From Halichondria panicea (lineage: Eukaryota > Porifera > Demospongiae > Suberitida > Halichondriidae), in NCBI RefSeq assembly GCF_963675165.1, contig NC_087382.1:4751963-4815962 (forward strand): 64,000 nt of DNA, read 5' to 3'. A program made the translations under genes and the position numbers. Below are positions 34,586-45,019 of this stretch, piece by piece. Every line of letters begins with the position of its first letter. The first letter of the stretch is position 1. A model generated the notes under the pieces. That model had not been told where the DNA came from, did not search any database, and worked only from the letters and a program-made list of their open reading frames with translations.

Positions 34586-37421
34586 ATGGCAGTGAGTATC
34601 TGAAAACCTCTGTTTGAGTGATGAGCTCTAGCTTATGCAATCTTGTATTCTATCTAACAAACATAGGAGACTCATCCTCGATCTGCTGCACCCATGGATC
34701 CAGATGTGACTGATCCAATGTCAACACAAACACAGTATCCATCGACCAATGCAACATCTGCTGTTACAGTAGCAAGTCCAGCTCTACACAACTACTCAAC
34801 TGTTTCTAATCATCCAGGTATTGCTCTGAGTACTCACCATCACTCCCACCTCCCTGAGCCACCAGGATACAGCACTAGTCAATGGTATGGTGCAACTACT
34901 AACCATCCCCAGCCCCCATTAGCTCCTTTTGGAATGCCTCACTTATCTTATCCAAGGTACCCTAATGCCAGCGGTCATAGTATGTATGCCTCAAGACTAT
35001 CTGACAGCCTATGGTCCACAATATATACTCTGAGCACAGATATTTACCACCAGTCCTGGTGTTGTTCCCCCTACCTATGGTCATGTGCCACACAATTATC
35101 AATACACTATAGCCAATTGGTGGCCACAAACAAACGCATTTCTTGATATGAATCTATGGTATTCACCAAAACAGGTGCCCATGTCCAATGAATTGCATTA
35201 TATACTGCACATGAATACACACCACCATAATTATATCGCCCCCTAAATGCCTTGTATGGTAATCAGGTGCAAGCGCATCCTTTTCAATTCATCCCAAGGC
35301 CGACAACACCTTTACAATTTCAAGTGCAGTCCTCTGAATGGCCAGTCAATACATCTCAAGCCCCTCCAATACAAAGTGAAGTAATCCCTCCAACAGTAGC
35401 TGTGATAAGAATCTGGTATGCACTGTATCTACTAGCTCAATACAAAGTAGTGACTTTTCAAATCCATTTCGACTGTCAAGATAGTCTTAGCAACTAGATC
35501 TAATCAGGGTAATGTGCTATACCTACTGCTTCACTGTACAATGATTCCTCAGTAATATCTAGTCCGGTAGTCGAAAGGTTGCGCTTAACTGATAGTTATT
35601 GGAAGAATCAGGTCTATCTCAGTCAGCTGTTATACTAGCCAAAACATTAGTATAGTCAACATTATTCTCACGGCACTACAGAGCGTTGCAGCCAATTACC
35701 AGATCCATCAGAGGATTATCGATAACTTTGCCTTTGTGTCTGAGAGACTCCACAGTATTTGTTCCAAATGGTGTAATTTTGGTCTAGCCCTTGGCCTACT
35801 ACCGTCAACTCTTCAGCAAATTTCTGAAAAATGTGAAGTTTGTTTGCGAGAAACTCTTTTCAAACTAGTTTTTTTATTTTATTTTTTATAATAATTCTGC
35901 AAAATGCATGGATACACTAGTAACAAAATCGATGTACTTTCCTGCAGCTCGAATGGTAGTTCATTCCATATAGATATTGCTTTTGGGAAAAAAGAGTTCG
36001 CATATGCATTTGTTCTGCAAATAAACTGTACATGTATATTTTTTGTGCTTCTTAGATTGAGAGGGCATACTCTAATTCTTTCCAGTGGTGGATCAGGGAA
36101 TTTAAAGTTACCATTATTTTATCATCTGGTAAAGGTATGATAGTTTCAGGTACAATCTTCTTGTGGAAAGGGACGGTAGGTCCACAGTATCTAATAGGGA
36201 GTCGTAGTCCCTATTCCAAAGTTTTGTGTATAAAACCAATCAAAATGATCTCGATGTATCCAATCACACTGATTCCAAAGCATTGGGTTATGAAACCTTC
36301 CTCAGTGTGTATTCCCACAACGATTCACTGGCCTGAGTATTGAAGTTAAAGACACGAACGAGACACTTTTAGAGTATCTCTCACAGAATTCGAATCTGAA
36401 AATGGTTACGCTAACCCTTGATGAAATACTGCAGGACTAAGTTATGGTTAGGACAGAAACTTCAAACAGAATGAAACAAAACAAAGCAAATCTCTGACAT
36501 CAATAACAATAAAAGGTCTATTTCACAATTATGGTGACATACTTGAACTTGTAGCCAAAGGTGTACAGCAAAGTAACACTTTACTGTGTATGGAGATACT
36601 ATATGTGCATATCGCAGCAGTTACAGTCATAGTGATACAATTACTGGACTAATCCCGTTGCTGAACTCATTGAAATCTACTCTGGTACAAAAATTGTGGT
36701 TTCAAAATCTTCTTTTCGATAGTGTGTGTACTGAAGCAGTTATCCAATTGCTTAGTCATAACCAGAATAATATTACTGATTTTTAGCAATCAAAGAAAAT
36801 ACATACTTCACTGATTCTAGTTGCACACCATCTCCGAATACGTGGACATTTTTTAGATCTCTTCAAGTGAAATCTCTGACAGTATTGAGTGTTAGTCAAA
36901 ACAAACTTGAAGCAGATGGTGCTGTGGCATTACTAGATTTTCTTCGTCTCAATCCACAACTTGCTGTGTTGAAAGCATCCAGTTGTGATCTGACTGACGA
37001 CCTATTCACTGACACTCACTATTGGGAAACCTCTTCCTTGAAAGAACTGACAATAGACAGGAACAAGGACATTAGCGTTGAGGGATGGACTAATCTGTTT
37101 CAAAGTCTTAGACACAACAAATCACTGATCAAATTAAACTGCTGTGTTTATGATCACATTGGTGAAGTGTTGAATGAAATTATAATTTCAAACAAGTGTA
37201 TTCAATATCTTACAATCTGTGAGTATTCCTCTAATAGTCAATACACTGAGTCACTAGCAAGAGCACTTATACAGAACCTCACTCTCAAAGAAATTAGATA
37301 TGGATACAGGTTTGAGAGAGATGCTGTGGATGACCTCAAGAGAGAAATACAAACACTAAAAAGAGACAAGAACATTACAATATCTCCTGAATGGAATCTA
37401 AAGATACGAGCAGCAGACTAA
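34586..37421 (+). pseudogene. NLR2: degenerate Death-NACHT-LRR gene lacking its NACHT domain
   Basis: Starts with mini-exon ATGGCA (34586-34591) and donor GTGAGT, then exon 2 at 34667 reading in frame ETHPRSAAPMDPDVTDPM. The disordered N-terminus matches NLR3 until frameshifts appear after about 34980. The Death region survives as shifted pieces at 35660-35870 (LALGLLPSTLQQIS). Between about 35875 and 36200 the NACHT coding region is gone and unrelated AT-rich sequence lies in its place. The LRR half resumes with breaks at 36230, and the last 184 codons (36867-37421) are open, ending ISPEWNLKIRAAD. No functional receptor can be made. Confidence 0.85.
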
Positions 37422-37516
37422 TTATTACACGAACACATTAACTATCATCTAATCGTTACAGAAAAGCAAAAAAATTAGTCACTCATTAATAATATGTCTT
37501 TAAGTTCAGTTTTGTT

Positions 37517-37984
37517 TTAGTCTTTATCATCATCACTTACATCTTCAACAACAAATGGAGAACGTTGCCTCAGGCTTCTCTCTCCCAGCTGGTGGAGGGT
37601 ATCTACCAGTGAAGTGATCACTACCCGAACTCGTCCACTCTCAAACTGTCCAACCCACGCCACAAACAACCGCAGGGGGTTGATGTCACTGGAGTGGCCA
37701 ACCACCTGAGAAGAACAGAAATAGACGATGGCAGACTCTTTGCTTGAACACAAATGTAAACGTATCAGATTTCAATTTTCAAGTTACGACAAGACAATAC
37801 GACAGCATCACACATTTTATTGCTAAACAATTTATGAAATGTACGACAGTAATGCTTCTTATTGCTGAGAAACAAGATTCACATAATAAAGTAAGAGAAT
37901 TATTACAACAATTATTCTTGCACTTACTGATTGTATTTCCCACAGGCTCAAGAACTCATCGACGATGCTAGCCAGAAGAAGCAG
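37517..37984 (-). CDS. Last two exons of an unidentified gene, copy A (convergent to NLR2)
   Basis: Minus-strand exon 37928-37984 (57 nt: LLLLASIVEEFLSLWEIQS, donor GTAAGTGC, acceptor TTCTTCCAG) joins in phase 0 to 37517-37705 (189 nt, 62 residues and stop: VVGHSSDINPLRLFVAWVGQ...EDVSDDDKD). Both exons are conserved in length, phase and sequence at 58385-58854. The sequence looks helical, with an acidic end, and I do not recognise the family. Further exons may lie at 38226-38330 (CLHLFAAPLHDPTTD) and about 40830-40950 (ADCLHDPSLENVTNSVITLANV), which share an LHDP motif. It is duplicated together with the NLR genes. Confidence 0.6.
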
Positions 37985-38225
37985 CTGGAAGAATGAAGTA
38001 GAAACAGTATAGTGTATAAGACACACAGTGTACGATTATAATGTTGTTTACTTCAGATTGCACCGTATAGTGGGTAATTTTAGAGGGCGAATATTTTTGC
38101 ATATAAAAATTTAAACCATGAATTAAAAGTCCGTTAATTACAAGCAAAAAATGGCCAATGCATGCACTTAGTAATAAGATATATAACATAATAATTATTA
38201 TAGCATATAACATTTAGCTTCAATT

Positions 38226-38400
38226 ACTGGACCATCGACAATGTAACAGACACTGACCCGGTCTGTGGTTGGATCATGCAATGGCGCTGCAAACAAATGC
38301 AAACAAGAGGCCATCTCCTCCCGTCGAGGTGTCGTTCACGGAGACGTAACAATTTGATTGTCCTTCACTGATCGGAGATGATCTTGGACAATTATAGACT
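38226..38400 (-). other. Candidate upstream exon of the unidentified minus-strand gene
   Basis: The minus strand reads MASCLHLFAAPLHDPTTDR... Its counterpart at about 60130-60240 reads VVSCVQVFAEPLHDPTT in the same phase. Conservation between copies suggests coding sequence, but the exon limits are not settled. Confidence 0.35.
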
Positions 38401-38848
38401 ACATCCTGTTAGGAGGGGGAAGAAGAAAGTTAAAATAAACTTACATGCAGTACGAAAGGAAGCATTGTACTTTGAACTTGTTACCCCTTACATGTACATG
38501 ACGTAGCAAAGTACTATAGACATGCACATAAACTACGTGTAAATTACACGTACGACTAATTGTAAATTAAACTTTGTTACTTACTGATTAGGAGTAGCCA
38601 AGTCAGTCTCTTGAGTTGGCCTAGTACAGGATTTATCATCAGACACTGAATCGCTATCACATGACTGTGTAGTTTCCTCCCTCCAGATTGTGGGGCTCTC
38701 GTATGTTTTCTTTTGATGCCATTTGGTTGCTTGGACTTGACTTCAGAGCTTGTACTCTCCGTGATGGCCATCTGCATCATCCCTCTAACCGAGAATCATC
38801 AGGATTTTGGGCATGGCTTCTCTTCATCTGTTGTACCTGTTCGCCTTC

Positions 38849-39031
38849 CTATATGCGGTCGACGCCTTTTATTATTTCGAGTAGCTGCTTGAGTGTTTCC
38901 CTAATCGATGTTTGTAGGTGGATTAATTGCTTGTTTGTGTTATGGGTTGTGCATGTGACGTTGTGGCTAGGTGGCCATGGTTGTTTACGAGAGTCGTTCT
39001 TTCTTTCTGCATGATTGCATCTCCTTTTTCT
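38849..39031 (-). other. Candidate terminal exon, basic with a C-terminal helix
   Basis: After an AAATGTAG acceptor, 60 codons read RKRRCNHAERKNDSRKQP... ending LKQLLEIIKGVDRI and TAG. The last part looks like an amphipathic helix. No second exon was firmly linked and no family recognised. Confidence 0.3.
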
Positions 39032-40242
39032 CTACATTTTTTTAAAGGTGAATACTTGGGATAGAGTTTCAAGTTTTAGCTTTAGTAAGTGATGCAACGA
39101 TAACTATTATAATTATTGTCCTAGGTCTTGAAGTATTGCTTCACACGGGTGTTTACGTGAGGTCTGCTCAATTTGAGAGTATTTCCAGAGTACAGTAAAA
39201 CTCAATTTGCCCCAGTGCTTGAAATCTTCTTAGTATAATTATATATAGACGCGTATAGCTTGAGTGTTAAGTGCCTATTGTTGAGGTGTCCTGTTTAAAT
39301 GAAGGGTCACTCGAGGTTCCCTATAGGACAGCCAGCCAATAGGCCGCCTTGAGTGTTAAGTTAATCAGGTGAGTTGGTTGGCTCGTTCAAATGAATGCTG
39401 TGTATAAGTGTTCTCTCTATCATGCATAGCACATACACTCTATCCACTAATCTTTGATTAATAAAAAAAAAAACTATGCAGCCATACACTTGTTGTATAT
39501 CAGGCTGTAACTATTATAGATCTACTATATATAGCTCTCTGAAGTGTTGAAACAGATGATAATATTCACCAGGATGGTTCTTTGTGGGTAAGATTATAAA
39601 CTCAGTCAAATTAAGTATTACTCTATAATATATATACACATAATTTTAACACAGTACATCAGACCAGCTGTTTACTTGGGACTCAGCTATACTCTACATT
39701 CCTATACGTACTTACCAATGAGACTTTGGAAGGGCTGCTTGTGTGCATGATCATTAGATAATATTTCACTTAATTCCAATGAGAAAGTTTGCTGAATGAC
39801 ATATTCACTTATTAAGTAATAGTTAATTATTAATTACTAAGTAACAGGTCTGTTAATTCAGTATTAGTGCAGAGCATTGTAGGCCTGGGATAGTAATAAT
39901 CTCGTATAGGTAGTGCATGGTGCTATGAGGGTCTGTGTACGTAGCCAGCAAATAATATATAATGCTAGCCGGTGTAATTTAGTAACTAGCCACATGCAAC
40001 GGCCATGCTCACAAGTCAACTTTAAGGTTAACAAGATTGTGGATGCATGGCTCTGGCATTTTTTACCGAAGGTGTAGAAACACTAACAGATCTAGATCTG
40101 GCTTAAGTGTATAATTATGTATACGGTGTGTAAGTGTTCTCATTATACCTGTATATAATTATAGCATGCAATAACACCTGCAGTGAAATCACATACACTT
40201 TTAATTAAACATAAGATGGCATTGTACAAACTATAGATCGAT
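39032..40242. other. No gene recognised
   Basis: AT-rich sequence without supported exons. It contains a poly-A run near 39460 and no clear inverted repeats. Confidence 0.35.
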
Positions 40243-40590
40243 GGTACTCTATCGAAACTCAAGTTATGACGACTCAGAGTTAAGTAATAAAACAGGTCAA
40301 ATTCCTACGATTTGGTTTCGCCATGGCTTTTCTCTATCGAAACTCAAGTTATGACGACTCAAAGTTGGTAATAAAACAGGACGATTTGGTTTCGCCATGG
40401 TTTTTCTCAGAGAATCTGATTTAAACACACCATTAGATGACATTACAAAGGGCTACAACATGCATTATATAATTACGCTGATACACTATCAAAACTCAAG
40501 TTATGACGACTCAAACTTAGTAATAAAGGATTAAAGCAGGCCAAATCCTACGATTTGGTTCCATAGCTTTTCTCAGAGAATCAATCTCTA
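40243..40590. repeat. Three degenerate ~80 bp tandem repeats
   Basis: ACTCAAGTTATGACGACTCA ... AGTAATAAAACAGG ... ACGATTTGGTTTCGCCATGG occurs near 40255, 40338 and 40493. The third unit is separated from the others by ~70 bp. Confidence 0.75.
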
Positions 40591-40829
40591 GGCTATCACT
40601 GATTTAAACCTCTCTCTATAAGCTTTCAGAAAATCATGTTATTGGACCAACGAAACTAAAGTTAAGGCTAAAGTTAAGGCTATTCAATTTAACGCTAGTA
40701 TATGAACAATTTTATTACATGATCGAGAGGATGCCATATTATTAAACCATATACATAACTATTGCCAACCACAATTTGTTCACCATTGAAAGAAGTCTGA
40801 AAGCCTTACAGATAGAGTTACACAGAATA

Positions 40830-40950
40830 ACGCTCACCAGTTTATGGCTGCCTGTGTGCTGTGCCACGTTGGCCAGTGTGATGACAGAGTTGGTGACGTT
40901 CTCTAGAGAAGGGTCATGGAGACAGTCGGCAACTGACAAGTTAAGTTCTC
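40830..40950 (-). other. Candidate exon of the unidentified minus-strand gene
   Basis: Reads ADCLHDPSLENVTNSVITL and on to HTGSHKL before a GTGAGC donor. LHDP is shared with the candidate exon at 38226-38400. The acceptor is ambiguous. Confidence 0.35.
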
Positions 40951-41102
40951 TTTGTCTCTGGGTGTCGCTTTTTTGGAGGTGTGTTTTTGAATGGTTCCTC
41001 CTTCGCATAGGAGCTCGTTTAGATTACCCTCTCCCCAGGTGGTAAGTCGGCGCTGAAGGAGTTTGGTGTTGTCCTTTGTCGTTGATTTCCTCGCTGGCTT
41101 CT
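40945..41102 (-). other. Fragment resembling the region before the reverse transcriptase in retroelement polyproteins
   Basis: Reads KLLQRRLTTWGEGNLNELL then CEGGTIQKH. The pattern RRL..W..G.....LL.EG.TIQ is familiar to me from metazoan retroelement-type proteins upstream of the polymerase. It overlaps the candidate exon above in another frame. No polymerase follows. Confidence 0.35.
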
Positions 41103-41205
41103 GTAATAGCATGAATAGGATGTAATGCTTCTGTAATAGCATATATTTAGAGTAATCAAAGGCTAATTGCTTGAGCTGCACCGCACCTGTCGGACCTCCT
41201 CTGGG

Positions 41206-41725
41206 TGTAGTGCATTGGATAATGGGAACGTGTAGCCTCGACCCCAGGCCGAGGCTAGGGAACGTGCCAATCATGGCTGCTAGCCCCATAGATATAGTAT
41301 CAGGAGCACTGATAGTATCTATGCATGGGTAGTGTACAGACAAATTACATGTGTGGGCGGTGGTACGTGAGTTATTCCGATGTCAACATTATTGTGGGAG
41401 CGGGACATTCTTTCACTCATGTCTCATTTGTACTTACCTTGTGATTTTAGAAAGAGCTGGAAGTTTTGGAAAACGTATAATCAGACAGCTTTCAGATGAG
41501 AACGGATGTTGTGCGAAAAAGCTGATTTTTCACACGATAATTAATCTACCTAGTATAATTATTACATTAAACCTCCAAAAAATGATAGCCCAATTTATAT
41601 AATTATAGTTATAATTATGCATTCAATCAAGTTATTTTTAAGTCCTCATCCTCAGCATAATTTTCCAGGATGCAATAAAAATATTCATTAATTTTTGGGC
41701 AGATGCTGATCTATGACTATGATAA
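41206..41725. repeat. Family Z plus left end of R1 copy 3
   Basis: Same marker order as 10310-10800 (TGCATTGGATAATGGGAACG, GATAGTATC, GTGTGGGCGGTGGTACGTGAG, ATCCTCAGCATAATTTTCC, GCAGATGCTGATCTATGA). A short GTAGCCTCGACCCCAGGCCGAGGCTA palindrome, a minimal Mutator-like end pair, sits at 41232-41257. R1 breaks off at about 41725 and resumes at 45780. Confidence 0.65.
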
Positions 41726-42663
41726 TAGTTTAACTCTTTCCTTGGCAATCTGTTGTAGAAATTACAACAACGGTAACGAATCGTTATGATGAATTAGATG
41801 AAGTTGTATGTGAGCTCCTCCCTGACAAACAAACTGTAGTCTAGGTAACCGCCTTATCAGTCAAGTAGGCTAAAAATCTGTGTCCTTTGATGTAAGCTTT
41901 GATGTCTCTTTGTGCATATGTAGTTAAAAAAAAAAAGAAAAAAAAAAGAAACCTTTGACTAGCTAGGAAGAGTAGCAGTAGTAGTAGCAGTGCAAGCAGG
42001 ACTAGACTAGATTAAAAAGTTGGTGGAAAGAATAACTGACCGTTTGGACGTCACCTGGCTGCCAGACTTTCATCTCGACTCTTCCCCCTGAGTAGCTGGC
42101 CTTTCTCTAAGCCACAAAACTGAGCAAGAAGCTGAAGAAGCAGCTAGACAGAGACATGTACCTAGCCTTGAGAATTGGGAGGCGTGGCTCAACTAGTTAG
42201 CCCAGCCCAGAGGAATTGTTACCGTGGGTACTGAACAACCATAGAAGTAGGGCTACCCCTGGCTTTACTGAATTAACTAGCTGTGTCTGCTGTCTAGTTG
42301 GACCAGATTTAGCTAGATAATGGGGTAGAGAATAGTTGAGCGGTGCTGTGTGTAGCTTGAACTGTACTGGCTGGCAAGAATCTAGTAAGCACCCTATGCA
42401 CTGATAACTCGTCAGAATGGAGGGTATGTTCTAGGAATCTGGACAGCTGTACATCCAAAGGAGCCAGGGAGTGCCAATCATCTTCTCCCAGTCTCTGACA
42501 AGCTAAACAAAACGAGCTAGAACTGGGAGTCCCAGCTAGAATTGCTAGCCGGATCTAGACTAATAGAATGACATGGAGGCGTGGTGAGGCGGGATCCACA
42601 CTAATTGATCGACCTAAAGACGCTCCTGTTCCAGACTTTCACGAATGGTAAGGAAAGGGTTAT
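41726..42663. other. DNA inserted in R1 copy 3; no gene recognised
   Basis: A possible terminal exon follows TTGTAG at 41756 (EITTTVTNRYDELDEVV... TAG), unlinked to anything. A 40-bp A/G-rich run lies at 41928-41950. The remainder has no supported coding signal. Confidence 0.3.
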
Positions 42664-43075
42664 GAGCCTGGAATTTTGACTGCTTTAACTACTTCCTGTA
42701 TAGCTTCCGCAGTAAAATTGTGCTGAGCTGGCAAGCCCTTTTACATTGAAGTCATTGTAAAATCAATGCGTTTTTGCAGCCTCTGTAATGCATGCGCTAT
42801 TATTCTAAATAAAGGAAGTTTGTGAAATATTGAAGTAAGAGCTAGATACACTGCCTCTGGGACAAAAACCATTGTGTAGCTCTTAGTTCAATATTTCACA
42901 AACTTCCTTTATTTAGAATAATAGTGCATGCATTGCAGAATGCAGAGGCTGCAAAAACGCTAGCTTTATCACATCGTTCAATAAGATAAAATACTGTATT
43001 ATTCGTTCAATGAGATAAAATACGGTATTAATTGGAGGAATAAAGAAAGAAATAGACGTAGAGTTAGGAAAAAGG

Positions 43076-45019
43076 GGGTTGTTATAAAACAGGGAATGAG
43101 AAATGAGGAAATGAGAAATGAGGAAATGAGGAAATAAGAAATAGGAAATGAGGAAATGAAGAAATGAGAACGAGAAATGAGCTGTTAGGCAGAGCATATC
43201 TATGGGCAGAGCAAGTCTGAAGACAAAGCTAACATCTACTGAGCTACAGGTACGTACCTCCTGGTGACAAGTCTCCTGGTGCTCTGCCACCATGATACAG
43301 AACTTATGTTCCTCTGGTACACGGTGTGACACTCTCTACGGTACCTCTATCTACTTGTGTGCCATGTACGACTGGCATGGTTCAGACATCAGATCTACCT
43401 ACGTAACGGTACTTACATGTACTGTCCTACAAACAATTTACCTATGCGTGGCTATACTGGCAATACATTCAATGATTTCACAATCCGGTGGGCAAGTGAT
43501 AGTCAATGGACTGGACTCAATGTCAACATCTACATGTAAGTAACAGCAAAGAAACCTCCAAAACTGTTTGTCAAACCAAGCAAATTCTAATGATCTGCCA
43601 GTCCTGTCGTAAAGCTGCAGGAAGTAATGACATTAGTACACTGTACTGGTATCATATCCAATCTCGCTACAGGGTGAAGAAAGCAATTCCCATTACCATT
43701 CTCACAAGCAATGCCTAGTGAAAGCTGATGCTACCTTTAATGAAGAAAGCTCACTGTGCCATCTGAAGCGATGGTAAAATTTAATTCTTACAATGTGTCC
43801 GACAACTTGTACTGTGTGGAGGTGCCACTATAATTATTTATTGCTTTTTAATAAGTGCTGACATCAGCGTTTTACATTCAAATTGCACAGGAAGCGACTC
43901 ATCACCAACTGTGCAGATATTTTTCCATATTGCACACTAGGAAGTGATTCTTATTTGGAATAAAACGTTTTCAGCAGTGAGAGAACAAGAAAAACATAGT
44001 TTACACACTTATAATCATGCATTGCAATGTTTATCAGTCTATTTTCTTGTTTTCTGATGCTCTGTATCACTTCTGTGCTCTTTTTGCAGTGAAGCTGAGG
44101 GTCAGGAGGTTGTCAGTGTTCTTATTTAACGCATCAAACAGGCATCAGTGTTGGAAGTGGGTGCTTTGAGCGGAGTATTGCACATGTAGAAGTGTACTGC
44201 ACCACCATATAAGCCTGTTCAGGCTTGTATAAAGTCGTTTTGGCTTCAAAAACGGTTGTCACACTTTTCTTCAGTTATAGCGGTGCATGTTTCCTCTTCT
44301 GATACACTGGAGCATGATAGAAAGTAAGCACATGCTGTTTATCCTTCAGAACTATCCATTTTCAAAACGGGTTGCTGGTTGTCAACGTTTTTCTTGTCTT
44401 TTTTTCTTGTCTGTTCTCTACAAAATCTTTAAGCAGCCTTCTGCAAGCTCTCTTGGTGTTCTAGAGTCTTATTTCTTTGTCTTTCTAGCTGTTTTCTTTC
44501 TCTTAAACTCGTCTTCAACTGGGAGAACTCAATTTTGTTGCTACGCATTCTTCTGGTTGATAAAGCAACTGCATGTTGCGCATGCGCAGATTCAACCTGC
44601 ATTTTGGTTGCCAAGCAATAAATGCATTATCCCATGGATACTGATGATTATCACTCGTCCGTGCCTAGTAACTGTCACTCGTGCCTTGCAGGCACTCGTG
44701 CAGTTACTGGCACAGACTCGTGATAATCCTCAGTATCCATAGGATAATATCATAATATTTGATAACTAAATACTTAGTCACCTACTAGCTTCTTGGCTGA
44801 TATCAGTCATTACTTTTGTGCATCTATATAATATAATTATTATTATAACAATGTCATAATTATTGTGATGAAAATTAATGCCATGGTGATGATCGTAACC
44901 ATAAATATATTATTATTATCTTATTTCTTCATTTCCTCATTTCCTATTTCTTATTTCCTCATTTCCTCATTTCTTATTTCTCATTTCCTCATTTCTCATT
45001 CCCTGTTTTATAACAACCC
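43076..45019. mobile_element. Innermost 1.9 kb inverted-repeat element; perfect 9-bp target duplication
   Basis: GGGTTGTTATAAAACAGGGA and its reverse complement end the element, followed inward by AAATGAGGAAATGAG repeats. Target duplication GGAAAAAGG at 43067-43075 and 45020-45028; the sister copy at about 22197 has one GGAAAAAGG. No transposase is visible. The interior includes an exon-like piece (about 43357-43536: RNGTYMYCPTNNLPMRGYTG, then a GTAAGT donor), a minus-strand basic coiled-coil-like stretch (44429-44614: SLRERKQLERQRNKTLEH) and a hairpin at 44626-44748. These may be captured host fragments. Confidence 0.8.
44626..44748. repeat. Hairpin palindrome
   Basis: ATTATCCCATGGATACTGATGATTATCAC ... 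GTGATAATCCTCAGTATCCATAGGATAAT, with inner pairing of TAACTG against CAGTTA. Confidence 0.65.

Noticed and set aside
34694-35146. Treating NLR2's first 150 codons as a short functional gene
   Set aside because: The sequence is the disordered N-terminus of the NLR family cut by a frameshift. Remnants of the rest of the receptor follow in order.
38688-39014. 108-codon plus-strand frame
   Set aside because: Cys/Leu/Ser-rich composition typical of an antisense shadow. The minus-strand terminal exon candidate (38849-39031) fits splice signals better.
44287-44742. 151-codon plus-strand frame with many hydrophobic residues
   Set aside because: It overlaps a hairpin and runs antisense to a better-looking basic coiled-coil stretch. 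No exon borders and no recognised family.
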